From Mesorhizobium sp. INR15 (GTDB lineage: Bacteria; Pseudomonadota; Alphaproteobacteria; Rhizobiales; Rhizobiaceae), in the NCBI RefSeq assembly GCF_015500075.1, contig NZ_CP045496.1, forward strand, positions 3,420,001 to 3,484,000: 64,000 nucleotides of DNA. The letters are read 5' to 3'. The notes below the pieces were generated by a model that did no database searches, was not told the origin of the DNA, and saw only the letters and a list, made by a program, of their open reading frames with translations. The position numbers were made by a program, and so were the translations under genes. Every line of letters begins with the position of its first letter. Position 1 is the first letter of the stretch. Below are positions 8,289-16,796 of this stretch, one piece after another.

Positions 8289-9784
8289 TGGAACCGATCG
8301 TTCGCCTGGAGAATGTCACCAAGAACTATCGCGGCGTGCCGGCGGTGAAGAATGTCAGCTTCGATCTCAGGAAGGGCGAGATCCACGCGCTGCTCGGCGA
8401 GAACGGCGCTGGCAAGTCGACATTGACCAAGATCATCGCCGGCGTGGTCGACGCCACCTCCGGCAAGATGTTCCACAAAGGTGCCGAGATCGCCTATGCG
8501 TCGCCGCACGCGGCGCTCGAGGCTGGCATCGCCATGGTGTTCCAGGAAACCAGTCTGGTGCCGTCGATGACGGTTGCCCAGAACCTTTATCTCGGCACGG
8601 AAAAGTTCCTCAACCGACTGCGCGGCACTTACATTTCGGCGCAACAATTCCTGCAGTCGTTGAATTTTCCGGTCGACCCGAACGCCATGGTGGCAACGCT
8701 GGGCGCGGCCAAACGGCAGATGGTCGAGATTGCGCGCGCCGTCCACCACAACGCCGAGATCATCATCTTCGACGAGCCAACGGCAACGCTGACGCCGGAA
8801 GAGAAGCGGCACTTCTTCGCGCTGATCCGCCGGCTCAAGGCGGGTGGCGTGTCGATCGTTTTCATCAGCCATGCGCTGGAAGAGGCGCTGGATATTGCCG
8901 ACCGCATCACCATCCTGCGCGACGGCGAACTGGTGATCACCGACGACACGTCAGCCTTCGACCGCGACAAGATTGTCGCCGCCATGGTGGGGCGCACGTT
9001 GTCGGGCCAGCTCTACCGGCAGCGCGACGAGGCGAGGCTGCGCAAGGCCGGCAAGAAGGTGCTTTCGGTGCAGGACATTTCGATGAGCAATGTCGTGCGC
9101 AACAATTCCTTCTCGATCTTCGAGGGCCAGATCACCGGCGTGTTCGGGCTGATCGGGTCGGGCCGCACGGAGACGTTCAAGATTGTGTCGGGCATCTACA
9201 AGCGCGATTTTTTGCGTGGCGGAACGATCGAGCTGGACGACAAGCCGGTGCGCTATCTCGTGCCGAGCGAGGCCGTGGCGGACGGCATTGTCTATGTTAC
9301 CGAGGACCGCAAGAGCGAAGGCATTTTCGAGACGATGTGCATTGCCGAGAACCTGTTCGGCGGCCTGCTGGCGGCCGGCCGTGAAAAGGCCTGGGTGATC
9401 AATGCGCAGGAGATGCGTGCGCTGTCGGCCGAGTGGACCAAGACGCTGAACATCAAGGCGATCAACGACAATGCGCGCGTCGTTGAATTGTCCGGCGGCA
9501 ACCAGCAGAAGGTGGTGATCGGCAAGGGGCTGGTGCAGCAGCCGCGCATCGTCATCTTCGACGAGCCGACGCGCGGTGTCGATGTCGGCGCCATTGCCGA
9601 AATCCACCAGATCATCAATCGGCTGGCCGATGAGGGCCTGGCCGTCGTCGTCATCTCGTCCTACCTGCCGGAGATCATGAACCTGTCCGACCGCATTCTG
9701 GTCTGCCGGCAAGGCCGTATTGTCGAGGAGTTTTCGCCTGCGGAGGCGACGGAGGAGAAAATCATGTACGCGGCGGTGCATTAG
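8288..9784 (+). CDS. sugar ABC transporter ATPase, system 1 (two nucleotide-binding domains)
   Basis: A 498-residue cytoplasmic ATPase of the RbsA/MglA type. The N-terminal domain has Walker A GENGAGKST, a Q-loop VFQETSLV, and Walker B IIIFDEPTA. Its ABC signature is degenerate (LGAAKRQMVEIAR). The C-terminal domain has the altered P-loop GLIGSGRTE usual for this family, then the signature LSGGNQQK and IVIFDEPTRGVD. It starts one base into the previous stop codon (TGATG), so it is translationally coupled to the propeller gene. It powers the channel made by the 2782 permease and the 5113 fusion. The repeat at 9832 follows the gene. Confidence 0.95.
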   Translation: MEPIVRLENVTKNYRGVPAVKNVSFDLRKGEIHALLGENGAGKSTLTKIIAGVVDATSGKMFHKGAEIAYASPHAALEAGIAMVFQETSLVPSMTVAQNLYLGTEKFLNRLRGTYISAQQFLQSLNFPVDPNAMVATLGAAKRQMVEIARAVHHNAEIIIFDEPTATLTPEEKRHFFALIRRLKAGGVSIVFISHALEEALDIADRITILRDGELVITDDTSAFDRDKIVAAMVGRTLSGQLYRQRDEARLRKAGKKVLSVQDISMSNVVRNNSFSIFEGQITGVFGLIGSGRTETFKIVSGIYKRDFLRGGTIELDDKPVRYLVPSEAVADGIVYVTEDRKSEGIFETMCIAENLFGGLLAAGREKAWVINAQEMRALSAEWTKTLNIKAINDNARVVELSGGNQQKVVIGKGLVQQPRIVIFDEPTRGVDVGAIAEIHQIINRLADEGLAVVVISSYLPEIMNLSDRILVCRQGRIVEEFSPAEATEEKIMYAAVH

Positions 9785-9831
9785 ATTTCTGGCCGGTGCG
9801 TATGTCGACAATTGGCGAAAACGCCTGTCTC

Positions 9832-10020
9832 TTCGTCATCCTGGGGCGTAGCAAGGAGCGAAGCGACGCGGCGCAGACCCCAGGATCCATGCCGGGACTC
9901 GGAAGCGCCGCTACGTTGCCGAATTCTGCATCGCTGCACGCCTCGGCTGATGTCGCGGCATGGATCCCAGGGTCTCCGCGACGCCGCTTCGCGGCTGCTC
10001 CGCCCTAGGATGACGACGAT
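9832..10020. repeat. long imperfect inverted repeat (rhizobial intergenic element)
   Basis: The left arm reads CGTCATCCTGGGGCG ... CAGGATCCATGCCG and the right arm is its imperfect reverse complement, GCGGCATGGATCCCAGGG ... CTAGGATGACGACGA, separated by about 50 nt. It occupies most of the 9785-10149 gap between the ATPase and the AhpD-like gene; no gene is seen there. It may act as a transcript end or stabiliser for ABC system 1. Confidence 0.75.
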
Positions 10021-10149
10021 GAGGTGCTTCGGCCAACCTGCAAGGTTCTGCCCCACCCCGCGCCAGAAACTGAATCAGTCGAACTGATTGGCCGCATTTG
10101 CTCAACATCTGATTCAATTCACCAACGGTTCAAACGAAAGGAAATCACC

Positions 10150-10557
10150 ATGGCCACGACGAAACTTCTGACCGATGCCGAGGTGGAGAAAATCCCGGCG
10201 GCGAAAGCCGTGTTCGACGACATCCGGGCGACGCGCAAATCGGATTTCGTCAACAATTTCTGGCGGGGTCTGGCCAATGATCCGGCGGCGCTGAAGCGGA
10301 TCTGGGAACAGCTCAAGGTGGTGATGGTCGCCGACAGCGCCATCGATCCGCTGACCAAGGAGATGATCTACATCGCGGTATCGACCGCCAATGGCTGTTC
10401 CTACTGCGTCCACTCGCACACCGCAGCCGCCCGCGCCAAGGGCATGACCGACGCGCAGCATGGCGAGCTGGTTTCGATCATCGGGCTTGCCGGGCAGACC
10501 AACCATTTGGTCACGGCAATGCAAATCCCCGTCGATCCGCAGTTCGAGGTGAAGTGA
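10150..10557 (+). CDS. carboxymuconolactone decarboxylase / AhpD-like family protein
   Basis: A 135-residue protein with the AhpD core motif CSYCVHSH (Cys83, Cys86, His90), preceded by IDPLTKEMIYIAVSTANG, typical of the CMD superfamily. Family members are small, often oligomeric oxidoreductases acting through the CxxC pair (peroxidase-type) or decarboxylases; with the redox-active CxxCxxxH present the peroxidase-like type is more likely. The ATG at 10150 follows AAAGGAAATCACC, a good ribosome binding site; the longer open frame from 10024 lacks support. It faces the end of the Mo-hydroxylase operon across a palindromic repeat and is probably expressed alone. Its physiological partner is unknown. 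Confidence 0.9.
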   Translation: MATTKLLTDAEVEKIPAAKAVFDDIRATRKSDFVNNFWRGLANDPAALKRIWEQLKVVMVADSAIDPLTKEMIYIAVSTANGCSYCVHSHTAAARAKGMTDAQHGELVSIIGLAGQTNHLVTAMQIPVDPQFEVK

Positions 10558-10570
10558 GGTGCGGGATTTT

Positions 10571-10761
10571 CCTTCTCCCCTTGTGGGAGAAGGTGGATCG
10601 GCGCGCAGCGCCGAGACGGATGAGGGGTGTTGGAAGGAACGCGGAGCGATAATATCGAGTAATTTTAAGTACTTGCTTCCCAACGGCGGAGATCTGTCCA
10701 ACACCCCTCATCCGACCGAGCTTCGCTCGGCCACCTTCTCCCACAGGGGGAGAAGAGAAGG
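10571..10761. repeat. inverted-repeat element between convergent genes
   Basis: The left arm CCTTCTCCCCTTGTGGGAGA ... GATGAGGGGTGTTGG and right arm CCAACACCCCTCATCC ... TCTCCCACAGGGGGAGAAG are imperfect reverse complements (about 64 nt each), each with its own internal hairpin. It lies exactly between the convergent ends of the AhpD-like gene (10557) and the amidohydrolase gene (10777), so it may end transcription in both directions. Same general family as the elements at 4911 and 57141. Confidence 0.78.
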
Positions 10762-10776
10762 TCGGCGCTACGCTCC

Positions 10777-11664
10777 CTACACCGGCCGATAGACCCTCTC
10801 CGCCGTGTTCCAGAAGATGTCCGCCTCCGCAGCCGTACCATGTTTCGCCACCGCCGCCCGGTGCGCCGTGATCAGTTCGGCGTGGCTGGTCCACAGTTTC
10901 TCGATCGGGAAGTTCGAACCGAACATCAGCCGATCGCTGCCCAGGATTTCGATGGCGTTGTCGACGATGTAGGCGATCAGCGCCGAGTCGTTGCGGTGGG
11001 CGAAGGTGCCAAGGCCGGACAGCTTGGCGTAGAAATTGGGCGCTTCATACAGCGTGCGAAGGCTGGCCTTCCAGGCGTCTGATGTTTCCGGCTCCATGCC
11101 GGTCAGCATGCCGGCATGGGTCAGTATGAAGTTCGTTTCAGGGTTCTCCCCGACCAGCGTCAGCCCATCCTTCATCTGGGCCGGGAAAAGCTGCAGGTCG
11201 AAGGACAGGCCGTAGTCTTTCAGCCGCGCTACATTGGCTCGGACTTTTGGATCGATGACCTGGTCGGCCGAGGCGGCGAAGCGGAAGGCCGGTGTTTCGT
11301 GCCAATGCAATTGCATGCGCACGCCGCGCAGCAGCGGATATTTTTTCAGCCGGTCTATCTGCGGCCTGATGTCGTCGACCGTCATGTCGGTATAGCCGAC
11401 AATGGCGTGAGGCCAGCCAGTTTCATCAGCGGTTTTCTGCAGGAGGGCGACTTCCTTTTCAAAATCCTCCTTGGCCCAATTGGTCTGGACATAGACGGCC
11501 TTCTCAACGCCGGAACCCTGCTGATCGCCTAGAAATTCCGTGATGGGATAGTCGCGGCGGATCGGCTCGTAGGGGCCGAAAATGCGCGGCACCATCGGTC
11601 CGACCAGCCAGGGCTGATCCTGCTGGCGCCAGATGTGGAAATGCGCGTCGATAGCCTTCTGCAT
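10777..11664 (-). CDS. amidohydrolase family protein (TIM-barrel lactonase/decarboxylase type)
   Basis: A 295-residue protein of the amidohydrolase_2 superfamily. The metal-binding HxH is in AIDAHFHIW at the N-terminus, followed by a TIM-barrel with VYVQTNWA, GYTDMTVDD, LHWHETP, ILTHAGML and FGSNFPIEKLW. Relatives include 2-pyrone-4,6-dicarboxylate hydrolase and sugar-acid lactonases such as L-fucono- or L-rhamnono-lactonase, so a lactone or cyclic acid substrate is likely. The ATG at 11664 overlaps the stop of the upstream VWA gene by one base, so it belongs to the Mo-hydroxylase operon as its last gene. It may hydrolyse the product of the oxidation, but this is inference. Confidence 0.88.
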   Translation of the reverse strand: MQKAIDAHFHIWRQQDQPWLVGPMVPRIFGPYEPIRRDYPITEFLGDQQGSGVEKAVYVQTNWAKEDFEKEVALLQKTADETGWPHAIVGYTDMTVDDIRPQIDRLKKYPLLRGVRMQLHWHETPAFRFAASADQVIDPKVRANVARLKDYGLSFDLQLFPAQMKDGLTLVGENPETNFILTHAGMLTGMEPETSDAWKASLRTLYEAPNFYAKLSGLGTFAHRNDSALIAYIVDNAIEILGSDRLMFGSNFPIEKLWTSHAELITAHRAAVAKHGTAAEADIFWNTAERVYRPV

Positions 11665-12800
11665 CACGAAACCCTTTTCCAGATTGCCTCGGCCGCGGGA
11701 GCCGGGCGGGCGAGCGACAGGATGAAAGTGGTGAGGCTCGCAATGGACGACCCGTCGACCAGATCGTCGAGCAGCGGCAGGATGGCGCGCAGCGCAGCCG
11801 TCGCAGGCTGGAAGCGCGGGTCGCCCGCCAATGGTGTCGCCAGCGACAGCCGGAAAGCGCGGGCGCTCAGCCGGCGCATGGCCATCTCCAACTCCGCATG
11901 GTCGCCGCGCTCCAGCGCGTCCGAGAGGATAACGACGGCGGCGCCACGCGCGAAGGATGAGAAACGCGGTACCGAGAGGAACGCGAGCAGCGTCGGTCCC
12001 ATGCGTGTGCCGCCGTCCCAATCGTCTACCTGGCTTGCCGCGCGGGCCAGCGCCTGGTCGCGGTCGCGAATGCGCAATGCTGACGTGATGCGGGTCAGCC
12101 GCGTGCCGAATGTAAAGATCTCGGCGCGATCGGCGCCTTGGACGGTTGCATGTGCCAGCTTCAGGTAGTCGGTGGTGTGCAGTTTCATCGACCCCGAAAC
12201 GTCGATGAGGATCAGCAGCTTGCGCGGCACTGTCTGGCGGCGGCGCAACAGCGGCGAGGGGACATCGCCATCGGCACTGACGATTTCCCTGAGCGATCGG
12301 CGCAGATCGAGCTTGCCGCGCAGATGCGCGCGCACGGTGCGGAAAGAGCGGCGGACGGGCAAGGCGGCAGTGAGCTTGCGGCGGAAGGCGGCCAGCCCAT
12401 TGTCGGCACGCTGAAAGTCGCGGGCACTGAGTTGCTCCAGCGCGGAGGATAGCTCGCCGCTTTCCTCGCGCCGCTCGGTCTCACTCTCTCGCTCGTCCAT
12501 GCCGCCATCGTCCTTGATGCGAGTTTCCTCGTCGGCTTCGCCTTCGACCGACGGTTTGGCATCGCCATAGAAGTGGCTGCGGAAATGTGCCTCGAATTCG
12601 ATATGGCGATCGGGCGAGGGCGCCAGCGTCGCGAGCGCGGCCTCGCGGATGTCGCTCATCGAGCGGGGCCCGAGCAAGGTCACCGCCTGCATGAAGCTGG
12701 TCGCCTGTTCCGGCGCGATGGCGAAGGCATGGCGGCGCAGCAGCCGGGCGAAGCCGAGGAACGGTGCGGCGGCGCGAGGCAGGCTTTCTCCCCGCATCAT
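11664..12800 (-). CDS. VWA domain protein, CoxE-like
   Basis: A 378-residue protein. Residues ~1-190 are poorly conserved and carry an acidic, charged stretch (residues 87-115). The C-terminal von Willebrand A domain starts at LLILIDVSGSM with the MIDAS residues D200, S202 and S204, and has DDWDGGTRMGP later. CoxE-type proteins act with MoxR/CoxD ATPases in maturing molybdenum hydroxylases such as CO dehydrogenase (known for CoxDE). Here it is downstream of a MoxR gene and Mo-hydroxylase subunits, which supports that role. Two adjacent ATGs (12800, 12797) can serve as start. A 47-bp perfect inverted repeat separates it from the MoxR gene. Confidence 0.88.
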   Translation of the reverse strand: MMRGESLPRAAAPFLGFARLLRRHAFAIAPEQATSFMQAVTLLGPRSMSDIREAALATLAPSPDRHIEFEAHFRSHFYGDAKPSVEGEADEETRIKDDGGMDERESETERREESGELSSALEQLSARDFQRADNGLAAFRRKLTAALPVRRSFRTVRAHLRGKLDLRRSLREIVSADGDVPSPLLRRRQTVPRKLLILIDVSGSMKLHTTDYLKLAHATVQGADRAEIFTFGTRLTRITSALRIRDRDQALARAASQVDDWDGGTRMGPTLLAFLSVPRFSSFARGAAVVILSDALERGDHAELEMAMRRLSARAFRLSLATPLAGDPRFQPATAALRAILPLLDDLVDGSSIASLTTFILSLARPAPAAEAIWKRVS

Positions 12801-12806
12801 TCCTTC

Positions 12807-12966
12807 GCGCCCCCCTCTGTCCTGCCGGACATCTCCCCCTCAAGGGGGGAGATTGGCAGCTTCGATGCTTGGCTTGGTTCTGCAGCGCTGGGGATTAGCG
12901 AAAGCCGCGATGACAGCTGATCTCCCCCCTTGAGGGGGAGATGTCCGGCAGGACAGAGGGGGGCGC
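12807..12966. repeat. 47-bp perfect inverted repeat inside the Mo-hydroxylase operon
   Basis: Arms 12807-12853 and 12920-12966 are exact reverse complements of 47 nt with a 66-nt centre. Each arm also contains its own hairpin, ATCTCCCCCTCAAGGGGGGA plus GAT. It sits between the MoxR gene (ends 13027) and the VWA gene (starts 12800), which are otherwise in one operon. No coding potential is seen. It looks like a small palindromic mobile or repeat element. Confidence 0.88.
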
Positions 12967-13026
12967 TGTCCCGCCGGCGTAACGGAATTGGCCGCCCCGC
13001 CGTGAAGTGGGTGTTGAGGTCGCGGC

Positions 13027-13917
13027 TCACGCCAGCGCCTCCTCGACGATGCGGCCAAGTTCGGGCGCGATGTAGGAGAGGTCTTCCTCGTCCTTGATCA
13101 GCACGCCGATGGCGCGGCGGAAGGCTTCCGGCCACGGGCTGCCGCCCTTTTCGAGAATGGTGGCGGCATTGGCCCACTCGACCGCTTCGGCGATGCCGGG
13201 CGGCTTGGCGAGCGGACGGGCGCGGATGGTCTGTACCGCCGCCGCCACGGCGCGTGCCGTGGCCTCTGCCACATCGCAGGCGCGCAGCATGATGATGGCG
13301 GCCTCGCGCTCGGCGTCGGGATAGCCGATCCAGTGGTAGACGCAGAGGCGGCGCAGGGCTTCGGCGAGTTCGCGGGTGCGGTTCGATGTCAGGATGACAA
13401 TCGGTTGAGCCTCCGCACGGATGGTGCCGCGCTCTGGAATGCTTATCTGGAAGTCGGACAGGAATTCCAGCAGCAACGCCTCGAATTCATGATCCGAGCG
13501 GTCGATCTCGTCGACCAGGAGTACGCGTTGCCGAGGCGCCCGGAGCACCTGCAGCAGCGGTCGGGCGATCAGGAAACGGTCGTCATAGATATCGATCTCG
13601 TGCTCGCCGGCATGGCGGATGGCGAGCAACTGGCGCTGGTAGTTCCATTCGTAGAGCGCGTGCGCGGCATCGATGCCTTCATAGCATTGCAGCCGCACCA
13701 GATCGCGGCCCAGCAATTGCGCGATCGCCTTCGCCGCTTCGGTCTTGCCGACACCGGGCGCGCCTTCCAGCAGCAGGGGTTTGCCCAGACGGATCGCGAG
13801 GAAGATTGCCGTCGCCAGGCTTTCGTCGGCCAGGTAACGCGAAGCGGCCAGGCGCTCCGCTATCGCCTCTGGCGATGTGGCGACAGTTTCGGCGCTCGTT
13901 TCCGGCATGTCGGCCAC
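13027..13917 (-). CDS. MoxR-family AAA+ ATPase, CoxD-like
   Basis: A 296-residue AAA+ ATPase with Walker A GAPGVGKTE (residues ~52-60), Walker B VLLVDEIDR, and sensor 1 in ILTSNRTREL. The block LQCYEGIDAAHALYEWNYQRQ is characteristic of MoxR proteins. It is expected to act as a chaperone for insertion or activation of the Mo cofactor site, with the VWA protein encoded downstream. The start is a GTG at 13917 immediately after the stop of the Mo-subunit gene (TGA-GTG); an ATG three codons later (13908) is an alternative. The tight junction shows co-expression with the hydroxylase. Confidence 0.92.
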   Translation of the reverse strand: MADMPETSAETVATSPEAIAERLAASRYLADESLATAIFLAIRLGKPLLLEGAPGVGKTEAAKAIAQLLGRDLVRLQCYEGIDAAHALYEWNYQRQLLAIRHAGEHEIDIYDDRFLIARPLLQVLRAPRQRVLLVDEIDRSDHEFEALLLEFLSDFQISIPERGTIRAEAQPIVILTSNRTRELAEALRRLCVYHWIGYPDAEREAAIIMLRACDVAEATARAVAAAVQTIRARPLAKPPGIAEAVEWANAATILEKGGSPWPEAFRRAIGVLIKDEEDLSYIAPELGRIVEEALA

Positions 13918-14922
13918 TCAGTTCAGCGCTTGCGCCTTCAGCGCCCGCAAGATGCGCTCGGGCGTGATTGGCAGCGTATCGATGCGCACGCCGACGGCGT
14001 CGAACACGGCATTGGCGACCGCAGGGATCTGCGGGTTGGCGCACATCTCGCCCGGTCCCTTGGCGCCGTAGGGTCCGTCGGCCGAGGGCCGCTCCAGCAC
14101 GATGATCTCGGTCTCGGCGAGGTCACCGGGGCCGGGCATCAGATACTGGTTGAAGTCGGTGCCGCCATGATCGCGGTTGGGATAATAGGGCTCTGTCGTT
14201 TCGTAGAGCGCGTGGCTGATGCCCATCCAGGAGCCGCCGACCAATTGCTGCTCGACCATTTTCGGGTTCAGCGCGCGGCCGATCTCAAAGATGTTCTTCA
14301 CGGTCAGCACGGTGACTTCGCCGGTCTCGTCGTCAACCTCCACTTCGGCCACGGTGCAGGCATGGGCGTAGCAGGTCGACGGCTTCATCGCGCCGGTTTC
14401 CTTTTCCGGATAGGAGCGCGGGATGAGGAACATGCCGCGCCCGGAGATCGAGCGGCCACGTTTGAAATGCGCCGACAGCGCGACATCGAAGATCGAGATG
14501 GATTTTTGCGGAGCGCCCTTGACCAGGATGTTGCCCTGACCATCGGTCTCCAGGTCCGAGGCGTTCACTTCCAGTTCCTCGGCCGCCACTTCCAGCATGA
14601 CCTGGCGTGCCTCCTTGGCGGCCTGGATGACGGCGTTGCCGGCGCGGTGCGTGCCGCGCGAGGCGAAGGTGCCCATGCAGTGCGGGCCGGTGTCGGTGTC
14701 GGCGGTGTCGACGACGACGCGGTCTGTCGGCACGCCGATGGTCTCGGCGCAGATCTGCGCCATGATCTGCTTCATGCCCTGACCGAGATCGACGCTGGAA
14801 AGCGTCACCATGAAATTTCCGGTCGGTGTCGAATGGACCAGCGCCTGGGTCGGGTCGCCGCCAAGATTCATCCCGGTGGGATAGTTGATCGCGGCGACGC
14901 CGCGTCCGCGCCTGATCGCCAT
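13918..14922 (-). CDS. molybdenum hydroxylase, molybdopterin-binding subunit, C-terminal half (medium subunit)
   Basis: A 334-residue protein equal to the second half of xanthine dehydrogenase/CoxL-type large subunits: MAIRRGRGVAAINYPTGMNL at the start, LSSVDLGQGMKQIMAQI (Mo-pterin contact), TFASRGTHRAGNAV, and the catalytic glutamate segment AKGPGEMCANPQIPAVANA near the end. The ATG at 14922 begins one base after the TGA of the N-terminal half and is preceded by GGGACTTGAA, with GGGA at proper spacing. The two halves together (455+334 residues) match a normal large subunit. This is either a natural split, like the NdhL/NdhM pair of nicotinate dehydrogenase, or a frameshift. The own start site and good ribosome binding site favour a natural split. 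Confidence 0.85.
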   Translation of the reverse strand: MAIRRGRGVAAINYPTGMNLGGDPTQALVHSTPTGNFMVTLSSVDLGQGMKQIMAQICAETIGVPTDRVVVDTADTDTGPHCMGTFASRGTHRAGNAVIQAAKEARQVMLEVAAEELEVNASDLETDGQGNILVKGAPQKSISIFDVALSAHFKRGRSISGRGMFLIPRSYPEKETGAMKPSTCYAHACTVAEVEVDDETGEVTVLTVKNIFEIGRALNPKMVEQQLVGGSWMGISHALYETTEPYYPNRDHGGTDFNQYLMPGPGDLAETEIIVLERPSADGPYGAKGPGEMCANPQIPAVANAVFDAVGVRIDTLPITPERILRALKAQALN

Positions 14923-14923
14923 T

Positions 14924-16291
14924 TCAAGTCCCGTTCTTGTAGGAGGACATCGCCAGGTATTTTTCCGCCACCGGCCAATTGGCGGCGCGCGAAGCTTCCT
15001 GCATGCATTCGATGAGCGCCGCACCCTCGGTCGGCTGGCGATGCGCCTTCATGTCGCCGTCGCGGTAGGCGTTGATGAAGCGGAATTCGAGCGGGTCCAT
15101 GCCGATCAGCCGCGCCAGCTTGTCCATCTGCACCTCCAGCGCGAAATCGCCAATGGTGACGCCGAAGCCGCGCATGGCCGAGGATGGCGTTCGGTTGGTG
15201 TAGACGCAGTAGGTGTCGATCCAGACATTGGGGATGGTGTAGGGGCCGGGATAATGCCCGGCACCCTTTTGCGCTCCATAGGGCGAATGGCGCGAATAGG
15301 CGCCGGCATCGGTGTAGCCGGTGACCTTGCGTGCGACGATGCGGCCATCCTTCATGACGCCGTCCTTGATGACGACCTTTTCGGCTGCGCGCGGCGAGGA
15401 GATCTGCATCTCCTCTTCGCGGCTGTAGATGAAGGAGACCGGGCGGCCCGTGAGCTTGGCGCCGAGGATGGCGATCGGTTCGACGATGACATCGACCTTG
15501 CCGCCAAAGCCGCCGCCGACCGTGCCGCCGACGAAATGCAGCTTGCTGCCCGGCATCTGCAGGATGATCGATGTGTTGTCGAGCGTGAAGAACATCGCCT
15601 GCGTGTTGGTGTAGCAGGTGAAGCGGTCGTTGCCCTCGGGCATGACCACGCAACCGGTGGTCTCTGTCGGCGCATGCTCGATCGGCGAGGACTGGTAGCT
15701 TTGCTCGAGCACATGGTCGGCGCCGGCAAACCCCGCCTCCACATCGCCGAAGCGCACCTTGCGGCATTCGCCGCTGTCATAGAGATAGTAGTTCTGGCCG
15801 TGATATTCGTTGACCAGCGGCGCGCCAGGCTTCAGCGCTTCCTCCATGTCGAACACCGCCGGCAGCACCTCGTAGTCGACCTTCACCTTGGCTGCGGCCT
15901 CTTGTGCCGCGCGCTCGGTCTCGGCCAGCACCGCCACCACGGCTTCGCCCTTCCAGCGCACCTTGCCGTCGGCCAGAACGGTTTCGTCCTCCGGGCCGAC
16001 CTGGATCAGGATCAGGATGGTGTAGACATTGTGGGGTACATCCCTGGCGGTCAGAACCTTGACGACACCCGGGTGTTTTTCCGCCTCCGATGTGTCGATG
16101 GAGCGGATGCGGGCATGATGGTGCGGGCTGCGCACCATCTTCAGGTGCAACATGCCGGGGAAATTGCGGTCGGCGAAAAAGGCTGTCTTGCCGGTGACAT
16201 GGCCCGGCGAATCCAGGCGTGGCCTGGGTTGGCCAATCTCATGCAGGTCGTCCTTGCGCACATCGGCGAAGTAGTTTTTGCGCAGCTCCAT
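14924..16291 (-). CDS. molybdenum hydroxylase, molybdopterin-binding subunit, N-terminal half (large subunit)
   Basis: A 455-residue protein equal to the first half of xanthine dehydrogenase-type Mo subunits. It begins MELRKNYFADVRKDDLHEIG, then has a domain-a/b region (FADRNFPGMLHLKMVRSPHH, WKGEAVVAVLAETERAAQEA), the glycine-rich Mo-pterin motif GGTVGGGFGGK, and AMRGFG rather than the AYRCSFR active-site loop of true CO dehydrogenase. So this is probably an aldehyde, purine or N-heterocycle hydroxylase, not CO dehydrogenase. The frame ends in SSYKNGT-TGA, and the next gene starts one base later. It is 11 nt downstream of the 2Fe-2S subunit gene. Substrate unknown. Confidence 0.87.
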   Translation of the reverse strand: MELRKNYFADVRKDDLHEIGQPRPRLDSPGHVTGKTAFFADRNFPGMLHLKMVRSPHHHARIRSIDTSEAEKHPGVVKVLTARDVPHNVYTILILIQVGPEDETVLADGKVRWKGEAVVAVLAETERAAQEAAAKVKVDYEVLPAVFDMEEALKPGAPLVNEYHGQNYYLYDSGECRKVRFGDVEAGFAGADHVLEQSYQSSPIEHAPTETTGCVVMPEGNDRFTCYTNTQAMFFTLDNTSIILQMPGSKLHFVGGTVGGGFGGKVDVIVEPIAILGAKLTGRPVSFIYSREEEMQISSPRAAEKVVIKDGVMKDGRIVARKVTGYTDAGAYSRHSPYGAQKGAGHYPGPYTIPNVWIDTYCVYTNRTPSSAMRGFGVTIGDFALEVQMDKLARLIGMDPLEFRFINAYRDGDMKAHRQPTEGAALIECMQEASRAANWPVAEKYLAMSSYKNGT

Positions 16292-16302
16292 TTTTGCCTC
16301 CC

Positions 16303-16785
16303 TCAGGCCGCGTGCTGTGAGTTGGCACGCGCGGCGGTCAGCACCGCCTGAATGATCGGCTCGTAGCCTGTACAGCGGCAGATATTGCCTGACAGGGCCT
16401 CGACCACCTCTTCGCGGCTGGGGTCTGGCGTGTGGTCAAGCAGAACCTTGGCCGCCATGATCATGCCCGGCGTGCAGAAACCGCATTGCGTGGCGAAGGC
16501 ATCGAGGAAAGCGCGCTGCAGTGGATGCAGCACGCCGGCTTCCGAAAGGCCTGATGTCGTGGTGATAGAGGCGCCGTTGCAGGTCTCGGCCAGTGTCAGG
16601 CAAGAGAGCCGGAGTTCGCCATCGATGATCACCGAGCAGGCGCCGCAGGTGCCTTGATGGCAGCCGCCTTTTGGCGAGGTATCCCCGATCTTGTCGCGCA
16701 ATGCGTGGAGCAGCGTCGTGCCGCTGTCGACGAATTCGGCCTTTTCCGAACCGTTGAGCGTGAACTGGACAGGAACCTTTGCCAT
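16303..16785 (-). CDS. molybdenum hydroxylase 2Fe-2S subunit (CoxS/XdhA-type)
   Basis: A 160-residue protein with both expected clusters. The plant-ferredoxin-like set is Cys42, Cys47, Cys50 and Cys62 (CHQGTCGAC ... SCLTLA). The helical-domain set is Cys101, Cys104, Cys136 and Cys138 (CGFCTPGM ... NICRCTGY). It passes electrons from the Mo centre to FAD. The ATG at 16785 follows AGGAGGAAGA, the best ribosome binding site in the operon; the longer upstream frame runs through a hairpin and is not coding. It lies between the FAD-subunit gene and the Mo-subunit genes, as in small/medium/large Mo-hydroxylase operons. Confidence 0.95.
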   Translation of the reverse strand: MAKVPVQFTLNGSEKAEFVDSGTTLLHALRDKIGDTSPKGGCHQGTCGACSVIIDGELRLSCLTLAETCNGASITTTSGLSEAGVLHPLQRAFLDAFATQCGFCTPGMIMAAKVLLDHTPDPSREEVVEALSGNICRCTGYEPIIQAVLTAARANSQHAA

Positions 16786-16796
16786 TCTTCCTCCTT

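Noticed and set aside
8200..9384. 394-codon plus-strand frame within the system 1 ATPase
   Set aside because: Out-of-frame shadow of an ATPase gene with all motifs intact.
14920..14930. Calling the Mo-subunit split a simple pseudogene
   Set aside because: Both halves keep all motifs, and the second has its own start and ribosome binding site; kept as two genes with the frameshift alternative noted.
13333..16351. Long plus-strand frames (560 and 488 codons) opposite the Mo-hydroxylase genes
   Set aside because: They are antisense shadows of clearly conserved minus-strand subunits and show only low-complexity His/Arg/Ala-rich sequence.
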